A model generated the notes under the pieces. The model made no database searches. It saw only the letters and a program-made list of their open reading frames with translations, and had not been told where the DNA came from. Shown piece by piece: positions 22,949-32,877 of a DNA stretch of 64,000 bases; the stretch's first letter is position 1; each line of letters opens with the position of its first letter. The position numbers and the translations under genes were made by a program. The DNA lies in assembly GCF_000218685.1 (NCBI RefSeq), contig NW_006763302.1:347180-411179 (forward strand). Direction: 5' to 3'. This DNA is from Serpula lacrymans var. lacrymans S7.9. Taxonomy: Eukaryota > Basidiomycota > Agaricomycetes > Boletales > Serpulaceae.

Positions 22949-23758
22949 CTAGTGGCCGTCTACCAGTGTAGCATCGTCACCTTTATCATCTTCCTCCCTG
23001 TGAACAGTACTATTCTGTTTCATGCTATCTAAGAGCGCTATTGCATCCCATTTGGATATTCCACAATGGCTCAACTTCCATATCATAGCAAAGCGTGTGG
23101 GTAAGGGGAAAAGGCGTCCCAAATCGCGCAAAAATCGCGCGAACCAAGTGTTGCGGTCTTTTTTCCACCCTTTTTCAAGGGAGTGCTGTTCCAATAAAAT
23201 GCGTACCTTTGTCCTTGATTCTCTGAGTCTCTCTTCCAGTTTGCCTCCAACACCTTTGATAGCAGTTACGCAGGCGTGCCCAGCAGGCTGCATCCCATTA
23301 TGTTTGAAGGCTTCTTCGTTTGTATCCCACCACCCATCCATATCTATCTCATTCTCAAGTCCCGTAACAACGATAACGATAGGAACGTTTTTCTTGCAGA
23401 AATATTCATAGAACAGTTTCCAATTTCGTTGCGTGACCTCGGTTATCCTAGGAGCACGTATGCAGTATACAAGAAGGTGTACGCCGTCTTGTAAATCGGT
23501 GATGAGCCGGAAGCTATTAGCAATAGCTTTAGCATCCACCATTTTCCCTGAATCTCCCTCGTTGGTCCCCACTGTGTCGTAGAGATTGTAAGTAAAGCTC
23601 TCTGAAAGCTTCACCGCGTAGGATTGGTAAGTGAAAGTGCATCCAGTGGCACCATTGGACGTCAGAGCGACGTCTTTATCTGCTATCATATTGATTATAG
23701 AACTTTTCCCGACCCCAGTCTCTCCAAAAACGACGACATTTCGCGAGGGAAGCGTCAT
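22949..23758 (-). CDS. AIG1-like P-loop GTPase C (short form)
   Basis: Third copy of the uncharacterised family. Single exon, 269 residues. G1 is GETGVGKSS, the G2 region is GCTFTYQSY, and G3 is DTVGTNEGDSG. TGLE with the following NEIDMDGWWDTNEEAF takes the G4 place, then GHACVTAIKG near the G5 position. It ends in an acidic tail (HREEDDKGDDATLVDGH) with no second G-like domain. The N-terminus MTLPSRNVVVFGETG sets the P-loop about 12 residues in, as in the paralogues, supporting the start at 23758. It lies head-to-head with GTPase D, whose ATG is about 1.5 kb away. The only neighbour on its 3' side is CWC27, which converges on it. Confidence 0.85.
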   Translation of the reverse strand: MTLPSRNVVVFGETGVGKSSIINMIADKDVALTSNGATGCTFTYQSYAVKLSESFTYNLYDTVGTNEGDSGKMVDAKAIANSFRLITDLQDGVHLLVYCIRAPRITEVTQRNWKLFYEYFCKKNVPIVIVVTGLENEIDMDGWWDTNEEAFKHNGMQPAGHACVTAIKGVGGKLEERLRESRTKVRILLEQHSLEKGWKKDRNTWFARFLRDLGRLFPLPTRFAMIWKLSHCGISKWDAIALLDSMKQNSTVHREEDDKGDDATLVDGH

Positions 23759-25306
23759 GGACTCGGAGTGAAGGGGAACCTGAGCGGGGCCGCGATGGTA
23801 GAAATTTGAGAACGTGATGAAAAGAGTTATAGTGGTAGGTGCTGAATATTCTGTACGCCAGGTACTGTCGGAGTATGTACTGGTCAGGTAGTGTGTTTAT
23901 ATAGCTAAAACGCACCGGTTGCAATAGCTTTGCGCATGCTACAGGACTCTGTCGATAATTTTGATACTGACACCTACCTGAATAACAAAACTAGTAGCGT
24001 TTAATCTGTCATTTTGGGTTGAAAGATGATCAGAGATTCCTGGTAGACGCCCTGCCGTCATCGCAGGACCTCAATCACGAAGCGCTAGAAAATGAGAAGA
24101 CACAGAACTTCTATCAGACTTCAAGTTAAATGAACGTTGCTAACACGAGTGGTATATGACCATAGGAGACATGGCTGGCCAGTGGGCTAAGGGCTATGTT
24201 GGGACCAATGACACTCTTATTATCAGGTGTGACTGATACGGGAAAATGTGCTAGAGGGCACCTTCGTCAGAGCACCCGGGCCTTCGCCCATAATTATTCA
24301 AAGAGAAATACGGACTGAGTACGATTCATATTTAGTAGCGAAAAATTCTTGAGTACATGATATACCTATGGATTTTTGTCTTTTTTAGTATTACACCGAA
24401 AGTGAGAGCAGCCTACCGCAGAGCATGTCTCCCTATCTTTCTCCTGGGCCAAACCATGACTTGGATCCACATCACGTGCTCCAATGAGTTCAATTTCAGC
24501 GGCTGATAGGAAAAGTAAAGTTCAAGATCAGTGGCTTCCTTTCTTTGATGACGCGGCTTTTTCCAGCGTAGTGGGACACTCTTATTCATGACAAGGATTG
24601 GCGTCTTTCTTCGTATACGCACAGTTGAAGGGCTGCAGGAGGACCGCTGTATTCTCATACAAGCATCCCGAATCTAATGACGGGTGACCACTTGCCAGTC
24701 GATTCGCTTATAACACCGTGACAACTACACGCACTTTGCATGTGCTGTAGGTGAGTAATCCACTAATGAAATACTTCCTACTCTGGCATGAAACCCGTTT
24801 GGAGAGAAGCATAGCCAATTGCAGTGACGGCATCATGCAAAGTGCTTTAGCCTCGCTGTAGTGCCCCACGGCCACGCCTCACCATACGCATCCCACTTCT
24901 CACTCTCAATTCATCTTTCAGGGAAAAAGAGCGCTAGCCTGATCGAGGGTACAGCCTTCTCGAAGCCATGTTTGATTGGGCTCTCAGCCAGGGAAACGGA
25001 TAACCAAAAGAATAGCTTTCTACGATGAGGTAGCCGATAAGCAATCTATAGTCAGCCGCGCATTAAACACATGCATTCCTCCCCGCGGTGGCTTGTTTAC
25101 TGCTCAAGCCTAAAACCTTCGACACGTAGATAGCTCCAGTTGAAAAAACATCACTCACCCAAGAAACTTACCTGAGGGCGACTTCTCCAGTCGTACAAGT
25201 AGCTATTGTTCTCTGAGATATACCTATACCAAAATAAACGTGAGTTATATTTCAATCTATTATTGATCTATTGGGAAATCGTTGCCTATGCCTTCAGACA
25301 CCGAAT
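23759..25306. other. Divergent promoter region of GTPases C and D
   Basis: About 1.5 kb with no recognisable gene. A short minus-strand frame at 24413-24658 has no known domain. The sequence before the GTPase D ATG contains GCCTTCAG, a possible splice acceptor, as also seen before GTPase B. Confidence 0.45.
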
Positions 25307-26818
25307 ATGACCTCAAACGTCCGTAATGTTCTGTTTTTTGGGGAAACTGGAGTTGGGAAGAGCTCTCTGATTAACATGATAATGGAAGGACACACCTCCG
25401 GAGAAGAGAGATCATGCACACCTGTCGCCACTTGGACTAACACCGACCCAGCGGATGCTCAATTGGTGCCAGACAAATCAAAACGGCCTACGGGCGATGT
25501 GTTAAAGAATCCGGAACATACCCAAAAATCAGACGTTCGAAACAGGGAGAGTCATGATGTTGCGAATCATAGCATGAGATGTGGAGATGAGGAGAAATCA
25601 CCCACATCATGCTCTCGTAGAGGTTCATTACACCCCGCAGAGGTTTCTAGCGGTGCAAAAGGATGCACCTTCAAAAGCAAATCGTATCAAATGAATATTG
25701 ATGGATTGGAGTATAAACTGTGGGACACCGTGGGCCTTAACGAGGGAGACCTTGGACGCGTACCCGCTGCACAGGCAATGGAAGGGCTTAAAGACCTTGT
25801 GCATGAAGTCGTAGGAAAAGAGGGGATCAGTTTGCTCGTATATTGCATTCGTGCAAACAGGATTACACAAGCCTCCACAAAAAACTATCGTGTCTTTTAT
25901 TCTGCGCTTTGTCGGAAGAAAGTTCCGATAGTGATAGTGATCCTAGGACTGGAGAATTTTGAAGGGGAACGTATGGACAGCTGGTGGGAACAGAATGAGA
26001 AGGACTTCAAAAAGTACCGCATGTACTTTGCGGGTAACGCATGCGTAACGGCAATACAGGGACAACCTACGCAAGATGGGACTCATTTGTACGAGGATCG
26101 ATATCTTGAATCACAGCGGAATATAAAGAAACTTATCTCGTTGCGGTGCTCTCCACAACCATGGAAGGTGTTGCCAAACCATGCTTCGCAAGTCATTCAG
26201 GACATTGTAGGACTGATGCAGAAGATGGAGGAAGATAACCCAAACATACTCGTCTATAATTTCTTAGGCCCGACTGCAGCTATCCAGAAGAGTGGTTTCA
26301 ATATTGCCACATGCATTTCCGGTGAACCCATAGCAGAGACATTGGCGAGTACCGTCATCATCGGCGGAAAGCGCTACACACTTCACGATGCAGATGCGTA
26401 TGATAGACACATTGACATTTCTAAGGCTATGGAGAAAGAGCCCCGTTTGTTGATATTCTGTCTGCCCGAGGAGCAAGTGGAGAAAAGTGTGCTAAAATGT
26501 AAAGAGATCTACGAGTCACGCAAGTGCGACATACCTCTCCTTGTGGCCATCACGCCTGCTGATTACGCTTATCCTATCCTGGAGCGGAAGAATATCATCG
26601 CACAAGCATTCGAGAAACACTCTGTGTCCATTTCTTCCTATACGGGCTTCAAACCCGAAGGCACGGAGAGCCAACCCAAGTATTGTGAAGAACGCCTCTG
26701 GTCGCACGACTTGGCCGAGCTTATTGTGCGGTTTACGCTGGAGCTTCCTGCCAAAGATCCGGGAGTACTGAAGTCGTTATGGAAAAATGTACTCAACGTC
26801 ATGCGACGCAATCGTTAA
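25307..26818 (+). CDS. AIG1-like P-loop GTPase D with inserted loop and P-loop-less second domain
   Basis: Largest copy, 503 residues in one exon from the Met at 25307, chosen by matching the P-loop spacing of the paralogues; an in-frame Met at 25271 adds 12. G1 is GETGVGKSS. A polar, low-complexity stretch of about 80 residues (about 25385-25645) is then inserted before the G2 region VSSGAKGCTFKS. G3 is DTVGLNEGDLG; the G4 position reads LGLE, then MDSWWEQNEKDF and GNACVTAIQG. From about residue 300 a second region (GFNIATCISGEPIAE, KRYTLHDADAYD, PRLLIFCLPEEQ, PLLVAITPADYAYP, ELIVRFTLELP) follows a G-domain strand order without a P-loop. Role unknown. Confidence 0.84.
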   Translation: MTSNVRNVLFFGETGVGKSSLINMIMEGHTSGEERSCTPVATWTNTDPADAQLVPDKSKRPTGDVLKNPEHTQKSDVRNRESHDVANHSMRCGDEEKSPTSCSRRGSLHPAEVSSGAKGCTFKSKSYQMNIDGLEYKLWDTVGLNEGDLGRVPAAQAMEGLKDLVHEVVGKEGISLLVYCIRANRITQASTKNYRVFYSALCRKKVPIVIVILGLENFEGERMDSWWEQNEKDFKKYRMYFAGNACVTAIQGQPTQDGTHLYEDRYLESQRNIKKLISLRCSPQPWKVLPNHASQVIQDIVGLMQKMEEDNPNILVYNFLGPTAAIQKSGFNIATCISGEPIAETLASTVIIGGKRYTLHDADAYDRHIDISKAMEKEPRLLIFCLPEEQVEKSVLKCKEIYESRKCDIPLLVAITPADYAYPILERKNIIAQAFEKHSVSISSYTGFKPEGTESQPKYCEERLWSHDLAELIVRFTLELPAKDPGVLKSLWKNVLNVMRRNR

Positions 26819-27441
26819 TTGGAATAGACCCCTTTGATTACTTTGACAATAGGCTACTTTTTTCTGTAGTCGTAAATCGAATGGAGTAGTTGTTAGAAAT
26901 ATTACATATCGATCAGCCATGACGCCAAGTGTGTTCTGTTCACTAGTTAAAAGTTGACACGAGTTTTCCGCGCGAGCAGGGCGCTTGTGTAGGGCGGTTA
27001 AAGGGCGCGGCACAAAGCTGAAATCGAAACAAAGAGATATAATCTCGGCTCGATACATGTTATGCACGAGTAGACGGCCAGGTTTTTCGAATGCCCTCGT
27101 CATTACTTGAGCGATGACATGGAACGTTCAAGAACGAGTAGTGGGCACAGTATGCGCAAGGCCAACTGCGTGCTTGAAGCGGTGAAGGTGAGCTCAGCTG
27201 CAGGGAGACGCACATGACAGCCTCACGAACTCGAATTAAATCAATTTTATAGCCTTACCAACGCAGGATACACACCTTGACTGTGGGGCGAAACTGGGCG
27301 GTTCACCGACTATATGTAGGATATCCCCAACGCGGGCATGCAACCCACTCACATTACTTATTCTTCTTTTTTTGTTCGACAGTTGCTTCATCAGTGGCAC
27401 CTAACAGGTCGTTTATAAACCGCAATCGCAATCGCAATACT
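26819..27441. other. Intergenic upstream of the membrane-protein gene
   Basis: About 620 bases. TATATGTA lies near 27309 and three CGCAAT/CGCAAT-like units sit just before the ATG at 27442. The frame of the downstream protein is open back to 27277, but that extension (FFFFCSTVASSVAPNRS) reads like a 5' UTR. Confidence 0.45.
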
Positions 27442-28749
27442 ATGTGGCAAACTCCACTCAGCTCGGCCAAATTCTCGCTCAACGTCGGTGGTGTTGCTGG
27501 ATTCTTTGGTGGGGATGAGGCGGTATCAGCCATGGCGACGATTTATATGAGTCGGGGAAGGAAGTGGTTAGGGTGGTATAACTCTCCGGGAAGTTATGTG
27601 GTGGCGAAAACATATGGAAGGCTAGCAAACTCAAAATTCTGGAATGGCATTTTTCCGGGAGTGAAGAAGGAGCCAACTGTGGTCTTTGGATTGGGTGGGA
27701 TGGGCGGGCCCGAGTACGAGGCAGCGCAATCGAAGACACGTAGTATCAGAAACACGGGCCACGTCGGGTACCTCATCATGAAGGAATGCGAGGACCTACA
27801 CGTCGCCACTAGAGCAACAGGGAGACAAGTGACTCCGACCGACGTAACGATAATGAACCTGACGCATGTACCCGAGGTCATCTTCAAACTTCGTCCTCCT
27901 ACAGGCTATACGGTATCAGCCCTAGCCCTTATCCCCATCCTCGTCAGTATTTTTTCCTGTGTCCTGTGCGGCATATTCCATGATTGGTACTGCTGCACGA
28001 TGATAATCGTGGGTATCTTGGCTACCCAGTACTCTTATCTCGCAATTGGATCTGGCAGCGTACACTTCACTCATCCACGGACGTCACATAATGCACCTGC
28101 AGGGGACGGTATGCTGAAGGACAATCGACAAGTCTCTATAGTATTAGGTCCAGAGGGAGCCGTCAATGCGATCACAAGAGGGCGCTTTTGGGTCCGATTG
28201 CCAGATGAGCCCGAGTGCAGCTCTATAGGGCATGCATCACTACTGCTCATAGCGCAGTTCCTGCTCCAGCTACTTTTGATCCCCCAAGGCACGCTATTCG
28301 GTCAAATCCTGTTCTTGGGGACATTCGCCGTATCCTGGATTTATAATGCGCTTTGTCTATCTGCGGATAACGAAACTGCGCAGAGGGAGATACTGATGAG
28401 CCAAGTGTTACGAAAGCCTTCGATGGTAAAGTATAGGTTCGGGACGAAAACCGCGATGGCAACCTTTGTGCTCCTGGTGCTCAAGCCAGTAAAACCGTTG
28501 GACTTATTGAACGAGTTGCTGCCCGAAGACACAAATGTATATCGGATATGGAAAGAGACGATTGCAGCGCAGATAGGGAAGGAGGAATTCTTGTTCGACA
28601 AGGATAGGATTGAAGAACTCGTCGAGTCCTCCGTCATAGAGCTGCAGAATTTATCAAAAGATGCCAATGATGCACGTGAGGCATTCGAGAGGTACCATGG
28701 TGATGAGGTGTTCCGCGGGCCAGGTAACGGAGAAAACACTATGGTTTGA
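27442..28749 (+). CDS. Uncharacterised polytopic membrane protein
   Basis: Single-exon protein of 435 residues from the Met at 27442; I do not recognise a family with a known role. The N-terminal 150 residues are soluble-looking and glycine-rich (GRKWLGWYNSPGSYV, VVFGLGGMGGPEYEAA). Two hydrophobic segments follow at YTVSALALIPILVSIFSCVLCG and CCTMIIVGILATQYSYLAI. A middle loop contains VHFTHPRTSHNAPAGDG and VNAITRGRFWVRLPDEPE. Two more hydrophobic segments follow (ASLLLIAQFLLQLLLIP, FGQILFLGTFAVSWIYNALCL), then a charged C-terminal helix region (EELVESSVIELQNLSKDANDAREAF). A start at 27277 is possible but less likely. It lies directly downstream of GTPase D in the same direction. Confidence 0.75.
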   Translation: MWQTPLSSAKFSLNVGGVAGFFGGDEAVSAMATIYMSRGRKWLGWYNSPGSYVVAKTYGRLANSKFWNGIFPGVKKEPTVVFGLGGMGGPEYEAAQSKTRSIRNTGHVGYLIMKECEDLHVATRATGRQVTPTDVTIMNLTHVPEVIFKLRPPTGYTVSALALIPILVSIFSCVLCGIFHDWYCCTMIIVGILATQYSYLAIGSGSVHFTHPRTSHNAPAGDGMLKDNRQVSIVLGPEGAVNAITRGRFWVRLPDEPECSSIGHASLLLIAQFLLQLLLIPQGTLFGQILFLGTFAVSWIYNALCLSADNETAQREILMSQVLRKPSMVKYRFGTKTAMATFVLLVLKPVKPLDLLNELLPEDTNVYRIWKETIAAQIGKEEFLFDKDRIEELVESSVIELQNLSKDANDAREAFERYHGDEVFRGPGNGENTMV

Positions 28750-29040
28750 AAGGTCGCAGATATATATATACTTTCCTATTATTATTTTTATTGTCTCAGC
28801 CTGTTACGAATTAAGAGGTCTTTAGTTATATGAAAACATATTTTAAGTTACAGGCAGCTTGGAGATAGACGTACCAGGACGTATACCTCTGAGTAAATAC
28901 AACACATGCCAGTGGTCATCCGTTGCTATACGTCACGTGAGTCGGGACCGAAACTACCATGACTTCAAAGCGCGTACTGAGTTAATAAGAACGCGCCCCC
29001 ATACCATGGATCAGATATATACATCTACCACCATAGTATC
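28750..29040. other. Intergenic upstream of the ABC-F gene
   Basis: About 290 bases holding the 3' flank of the membrane-protein gene and the promoter of the ABC-F gene. ATATATATACTTTCC near 28760 is AT-rich 3' flank. Nothing coding is seen. Confidence 0.5.
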
Positions 29041-31658
29041 ATGTCACCTTCCACCGGAAACGCAGATCGTTTCCTCGAGCACTTAAACGAATTTGATATC
29101 AAGCTGGAGGAGAGCGCCTTAAACTATCTTACTAGCATGCTAGCAGTCCTCTCCACTAACAGCGACATTCGAGAGTCAACAGAAATGATATTGGAAGAAG
29201 CAGAAGTAGACAGCGAGCGCATGGATGTCTTCTATGCAACGCTAGGAGCATCAAACGCGCCAGCCTCCACACCTTCAAAGCAGCGGTGAGAAATGTACTT
29301 GACCACTGGCGCGGAGCTAATGGCACAATGACTGTGAAGGCCACCGAGTGACGACCCAGTACCAGCAACTCCAGCTGAAAAGGTTAAACAAGGAAAGGGA
29401 AAATCGTCAATGGCCGGCCGGAGACAGAGGCACACCCAGAAGAAAGCTGCCACTGATGAAAGTGTGATCACTGGAGTCGAACCCACAATTATCGCAAGCT
29501 CGCAGCAGAGCCGATTTCATCGAGAGACTCTAGAAACAAGCTCTAAAGATATCGATCTGGCCGATGTCAATATTTCAGTAAATCAGTTGGATTTGTTGGT
29601 TGATGCACACCTTAAATTGAAGGAAGGTGTGCGATATGGTTTGATTGGCCAGAACGGTGTTGGCAAGACAGGTAAGCTTTCGCGCCTATTATCGGAGTGA
29701 TTCAAGCTGATATCTATAAACATAGTCTTAATGAAGTGTATGGCCGATAATATACTGGCGATGCCGCAAAATTTGAATATTCTTCATATCACACAACTCG
29801 AAACCTTCGATGAGTCGACTGTAGTGCTGAATGAAGTCTTAGACGCAGATAAAGCTTCTAAGAATGCTCTATGGGAGTTTGAAGGTTTGTAGTAGTATAT
29901 GCCATCCAAGTAAATAACTCACCTTTCAGGCAGAGTTACACCGAGTACTGGGCAACGAAAGACAAAGCACAGCAAAGAACACAGCAGAGCTTAACAGAGT
30001 TGTGCACAGAATTCTACTCTCACGACTGCGAGAGCGCCTTGAAGATGCTCGGCGTCTAGCAATTAAACGCTCTGGCACACGAGGACACGAAGCTCGTCAA
30101 CAGCAGCTGAAGCTCGAGAAGGAGTACAGCGAACTTGAAGTGCAAAACGCGCAAACATTCATTACTTCACGCATGACTGCTGACCTCTTGCCGGAAATCT
30201 TTGACAAATATGAACTGATAAACGTGGAGGCGCAAGCTGCAAAAGCACGGAAAATCCTGAAAGGTCTGGGATTCAGCAAGGACCAGACTGATGCGCCAGT
30301 AAAGACACTTTCAGGAGGATGGAGGATGAAAATCGCACTCGCAAAATCGCTGTTCCTAGAACCTAACGTTTTGTTCCTTGATGAACCAAGTACGCCATCT
30401 TCTTCTGTGCCTATTATAATGTCGCTAAGTCACGTTGATAGCCAACCACCTCGATTTACCTGCAATTTTGTGGTTACAAGAATATCTAATTAACGAAACA
30501 GAGGGTCTCACCGTTGTCGTCGTTTCACATGATCGGGAATTCTTGAACGCAGTCACAGATGAGACGATTATTCTGAGAGACAAGACCCTAAAATATCACC
30601 CAGGCAATTTCGATGATTACGAGAAAAATAGCGAAGAGCAGCGTATTCGTAAGCAGACCATGCTTGATACCCAGGAAAAGAAAAGGGCGAAGGTAGTGGC
30701 TAGTATTCAACATAACGTTCAGCAAGCCAAATCGACGGGAGACGATAAACGCCTAGGTCAGGTGGCTTCGCGCAAAAAGAAACTGGATCGTCTGGGCATG
30801 GAAAAAACAGAAGATGGAAAGCGGTTCAAGGTCAGTTACTGGGCGGGGTACCACGATGGAGCGAGGGAGAAAGTCACAGTGGAGCAAGCAGTAAAGACCG
30901 CGCCCATAAAGATACCAGTCCCTGAGCCGCTACGATTTCACGGCTCTACCTTCATGGCCAAAGACACTTCTTTCAAATATCCCGGTACTCAGAGAAACGT
31001 CATCGAAAATTTCTCTATCGATATTAAGTCCAATGATCGAATCGCAATCTTGGGTCCCAATGGATGCGGCAAGACCACACTACTTAACATGTTGACTGGC
31101 CAGACAAAACCGACAAAGGGGGAAGTTTATCATCACCCTCTTCTTCGGATCGGTTATTTCTCGCAACATATTGTAGATCAGCTCGATCACGATTGTACAC
31201 CGGTAGAAGATATGATGAAACGATATCCAGGCCTGACAGAGCACGAGTGTCGGGCACAATTTGGCACCGTGGGGATCACCGGAAACACGGTATTGCGCAA
31301 GACAAGAAACTTGAGTGGTGGACAGCGAAATAGGATTGCACTTGCACTTGTCCTGCAGAATGCACCTCACGTGCTTGTGCTTGATGAAATCACAAATCAT
31401 CTGGACATGGGGACAGTCGAAAAGCTCGTGGATGCACTGAAAGAATTTACCGGAACACTGATCTTGGTTAGTCACGATGTGTGGTTCCTGAAGCAGTTGA
31501 TGGAAGAGGAAGAGGACGACGGTGACGGCCCAGAAGAAGAAAGCGAATTTCTACGGAGAGAATTTTATATTGTCAAGAATGGGCAGGTCGGCAAGTGGGA
31601 ATCAGATATGGACGCTTATGTGGAGACTGTAATGGGAAAAGTGAGAAAGGCTCGATGA
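29041..31658 (+). CDS. ABC-F family ATPase (twin nucleotide-binding domains, no membrane segments)
   Basis: Soluble translation- or ribosome-associated ABC protein, related to the ARB1/GCN20/ABCF group. An N-terminal helical region (NADRFLEHLNEFDIKLEESALNYL) and a basic linker precede NBD1: GLIGQNGVGKT (Walker A), a coiled-coil insert rich in Arg/Glu, LSGGWRMKIALA (signature), and LFLDEPTNHLD, restored across an intron near 30392-30442. The inter-domain linker (KKRAKVVASIQHNVQQAK) follows. NBD2 has GPNGCGKTT, LSGGQRNRIALA and LVLDEITNHLD, in which Ile (codon 31389-31391) replaces the usual Pro. The C-terminus is acidic then basic. About six exons. I cannot assign ARB1 versus GCN20 by eye, so no symbol is given. 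Confidence 0.88.
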
Positions 31659-32513
31659 AGAAGAAAGAAAAAAGATGCTGCAGAGCATGCTTTGGTTGCT
31701 GGCTTGTTGGCACATTCCACTAGCCTTGACTCCAAAACTTGGTGCAATGTATAAACCAGTCCGTACATTGTGAGATACTTTCACCGAAGCTAGACTAGAT
31801 TGGTTGTGGAGTGAAAAGAGCATTCGATGTGTCAGGCGTACGAGTAAAGGATACATGGACAGGAGCCTAAGCTTGAATCGAAACCAAGAATGATGAAAAG
31901 CTGAAGAAACCAAGAAATTCGGTCCCAGCCGAACCTTGATGGCAATGACATTAATATTCTCATTCCTGCCCCGAGATTTTCCTAAGCTTTCTTCTTTCGA
32001 CTGCAACATGTCAAACACATGCCATTTTATGTCTTGAACCAACACCACTTTTGACGGATAAATGGATGCTCTCGTTTCAGATGTAATCCCCAGTTTGCAC
32101 ATTCACATCAATAATGTCTCTTGGCCTGCCTTGTATAATCCTGCTATTGAGCTGGGGCGTGTCGCTTCTAGTGGGCCAGTGCAGCCAGGGGGCTCTTACT
32201 TAACTAACGCTAACGGTAGGCACATTTTCTTTTTCCTGGATCTGTTGTAACATTGATTTGAGCTACCTTCTTCATAGATATATTCCATTTCACTCTGTAC
32301 TGGACCTTGGTCTTTCACATTCCCTCCTATCTAGTTTGTGGAGTATATGCTTTCCTTAACTTTGCGTTCCCACCAACACCTCTCGAACACCACTCGTTTC
32401 CACTAGTCAAGCAACCTTCTAATGTGTCACAGCCAGCTGACCATTTCTCCTCACACAAACACTTGCCACAGTCGGCTGCCACCTACCCTTACTCGCGGAT
32501 CAAACCCTCTCGA
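31659..32513. other. Intergenic, promoter of the small membrane-protein gene
   Basis: About 850 bases. A minus-strand frame at 31602-32102 runs through the end of the ABC-F gene and its 3' flank and has no recognisable content. The remainder is pyrimidine-rich promoter or 5' UTR of the next gene. Confidence 0.45.
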
Positions 32514-32877
32514 ATGAATACGCGTCGCTCAAGACTCACTTTTGCGATTTTAGTCCTTCTCACTTTCTTCTTCGTCAGCCTGCTGGGTACTATACTGAGT
32601 TCAGCCATTGTGGGATACATATTGGCTGCAGTGTATAGATCTGGAAAATTTTCCATGTCAACGTAAGCCATTCTCTATTTGGTGCGGGGTTGGATGAAGA
32701 ACCCCCGAATCCCTATTTGATTATTCTATAGATGGGTTCCATTCATATGGGCAATGATACATGGTCTCGTCGCTTTGCTTGGGTGCGCATACAGGGTCAC
32801 ATTTATTTATGATTTTGCTGAAATCCATCTCTATTTCACTTTACAGGATTTGGCCGTCTGTTGTCGATATAATCTGA
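32514..32877 (+). CDS. Small membrane protein with two predicted transmembrane segments
   Basis: Three small exons join in frame to give about 77 residues: MNTRRSRLTFAILVLLTFFF..., then after an intron at about 32662-32730 WVPFIWAMIHGLVALLG, then after a second intron IWPSVVDII and a stop at 32875-32877. Both introns have GT-AG ends and normal length. Two hydrophobic segments are visible (LTFAILVLLTFFFVSLLGTIL plus SSAIVGYILAAVY, and FIWAMIHGLVALLGIWPSV), with a basic N-terminus suggesting it faces the cytosol. The sequence reads as constrained protein, but I do not recognise a named family. An in-frame Met at 32307 exists, but the sequence before 32514 looks like UTR. Confidence 0.62.

Noticed and set aside
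31602..32102. Minus-strand frame of 166 codons
   Set aside because: It overlaps the end of the ABC-F gene and its 3' flank, and its composition is not protein-like.
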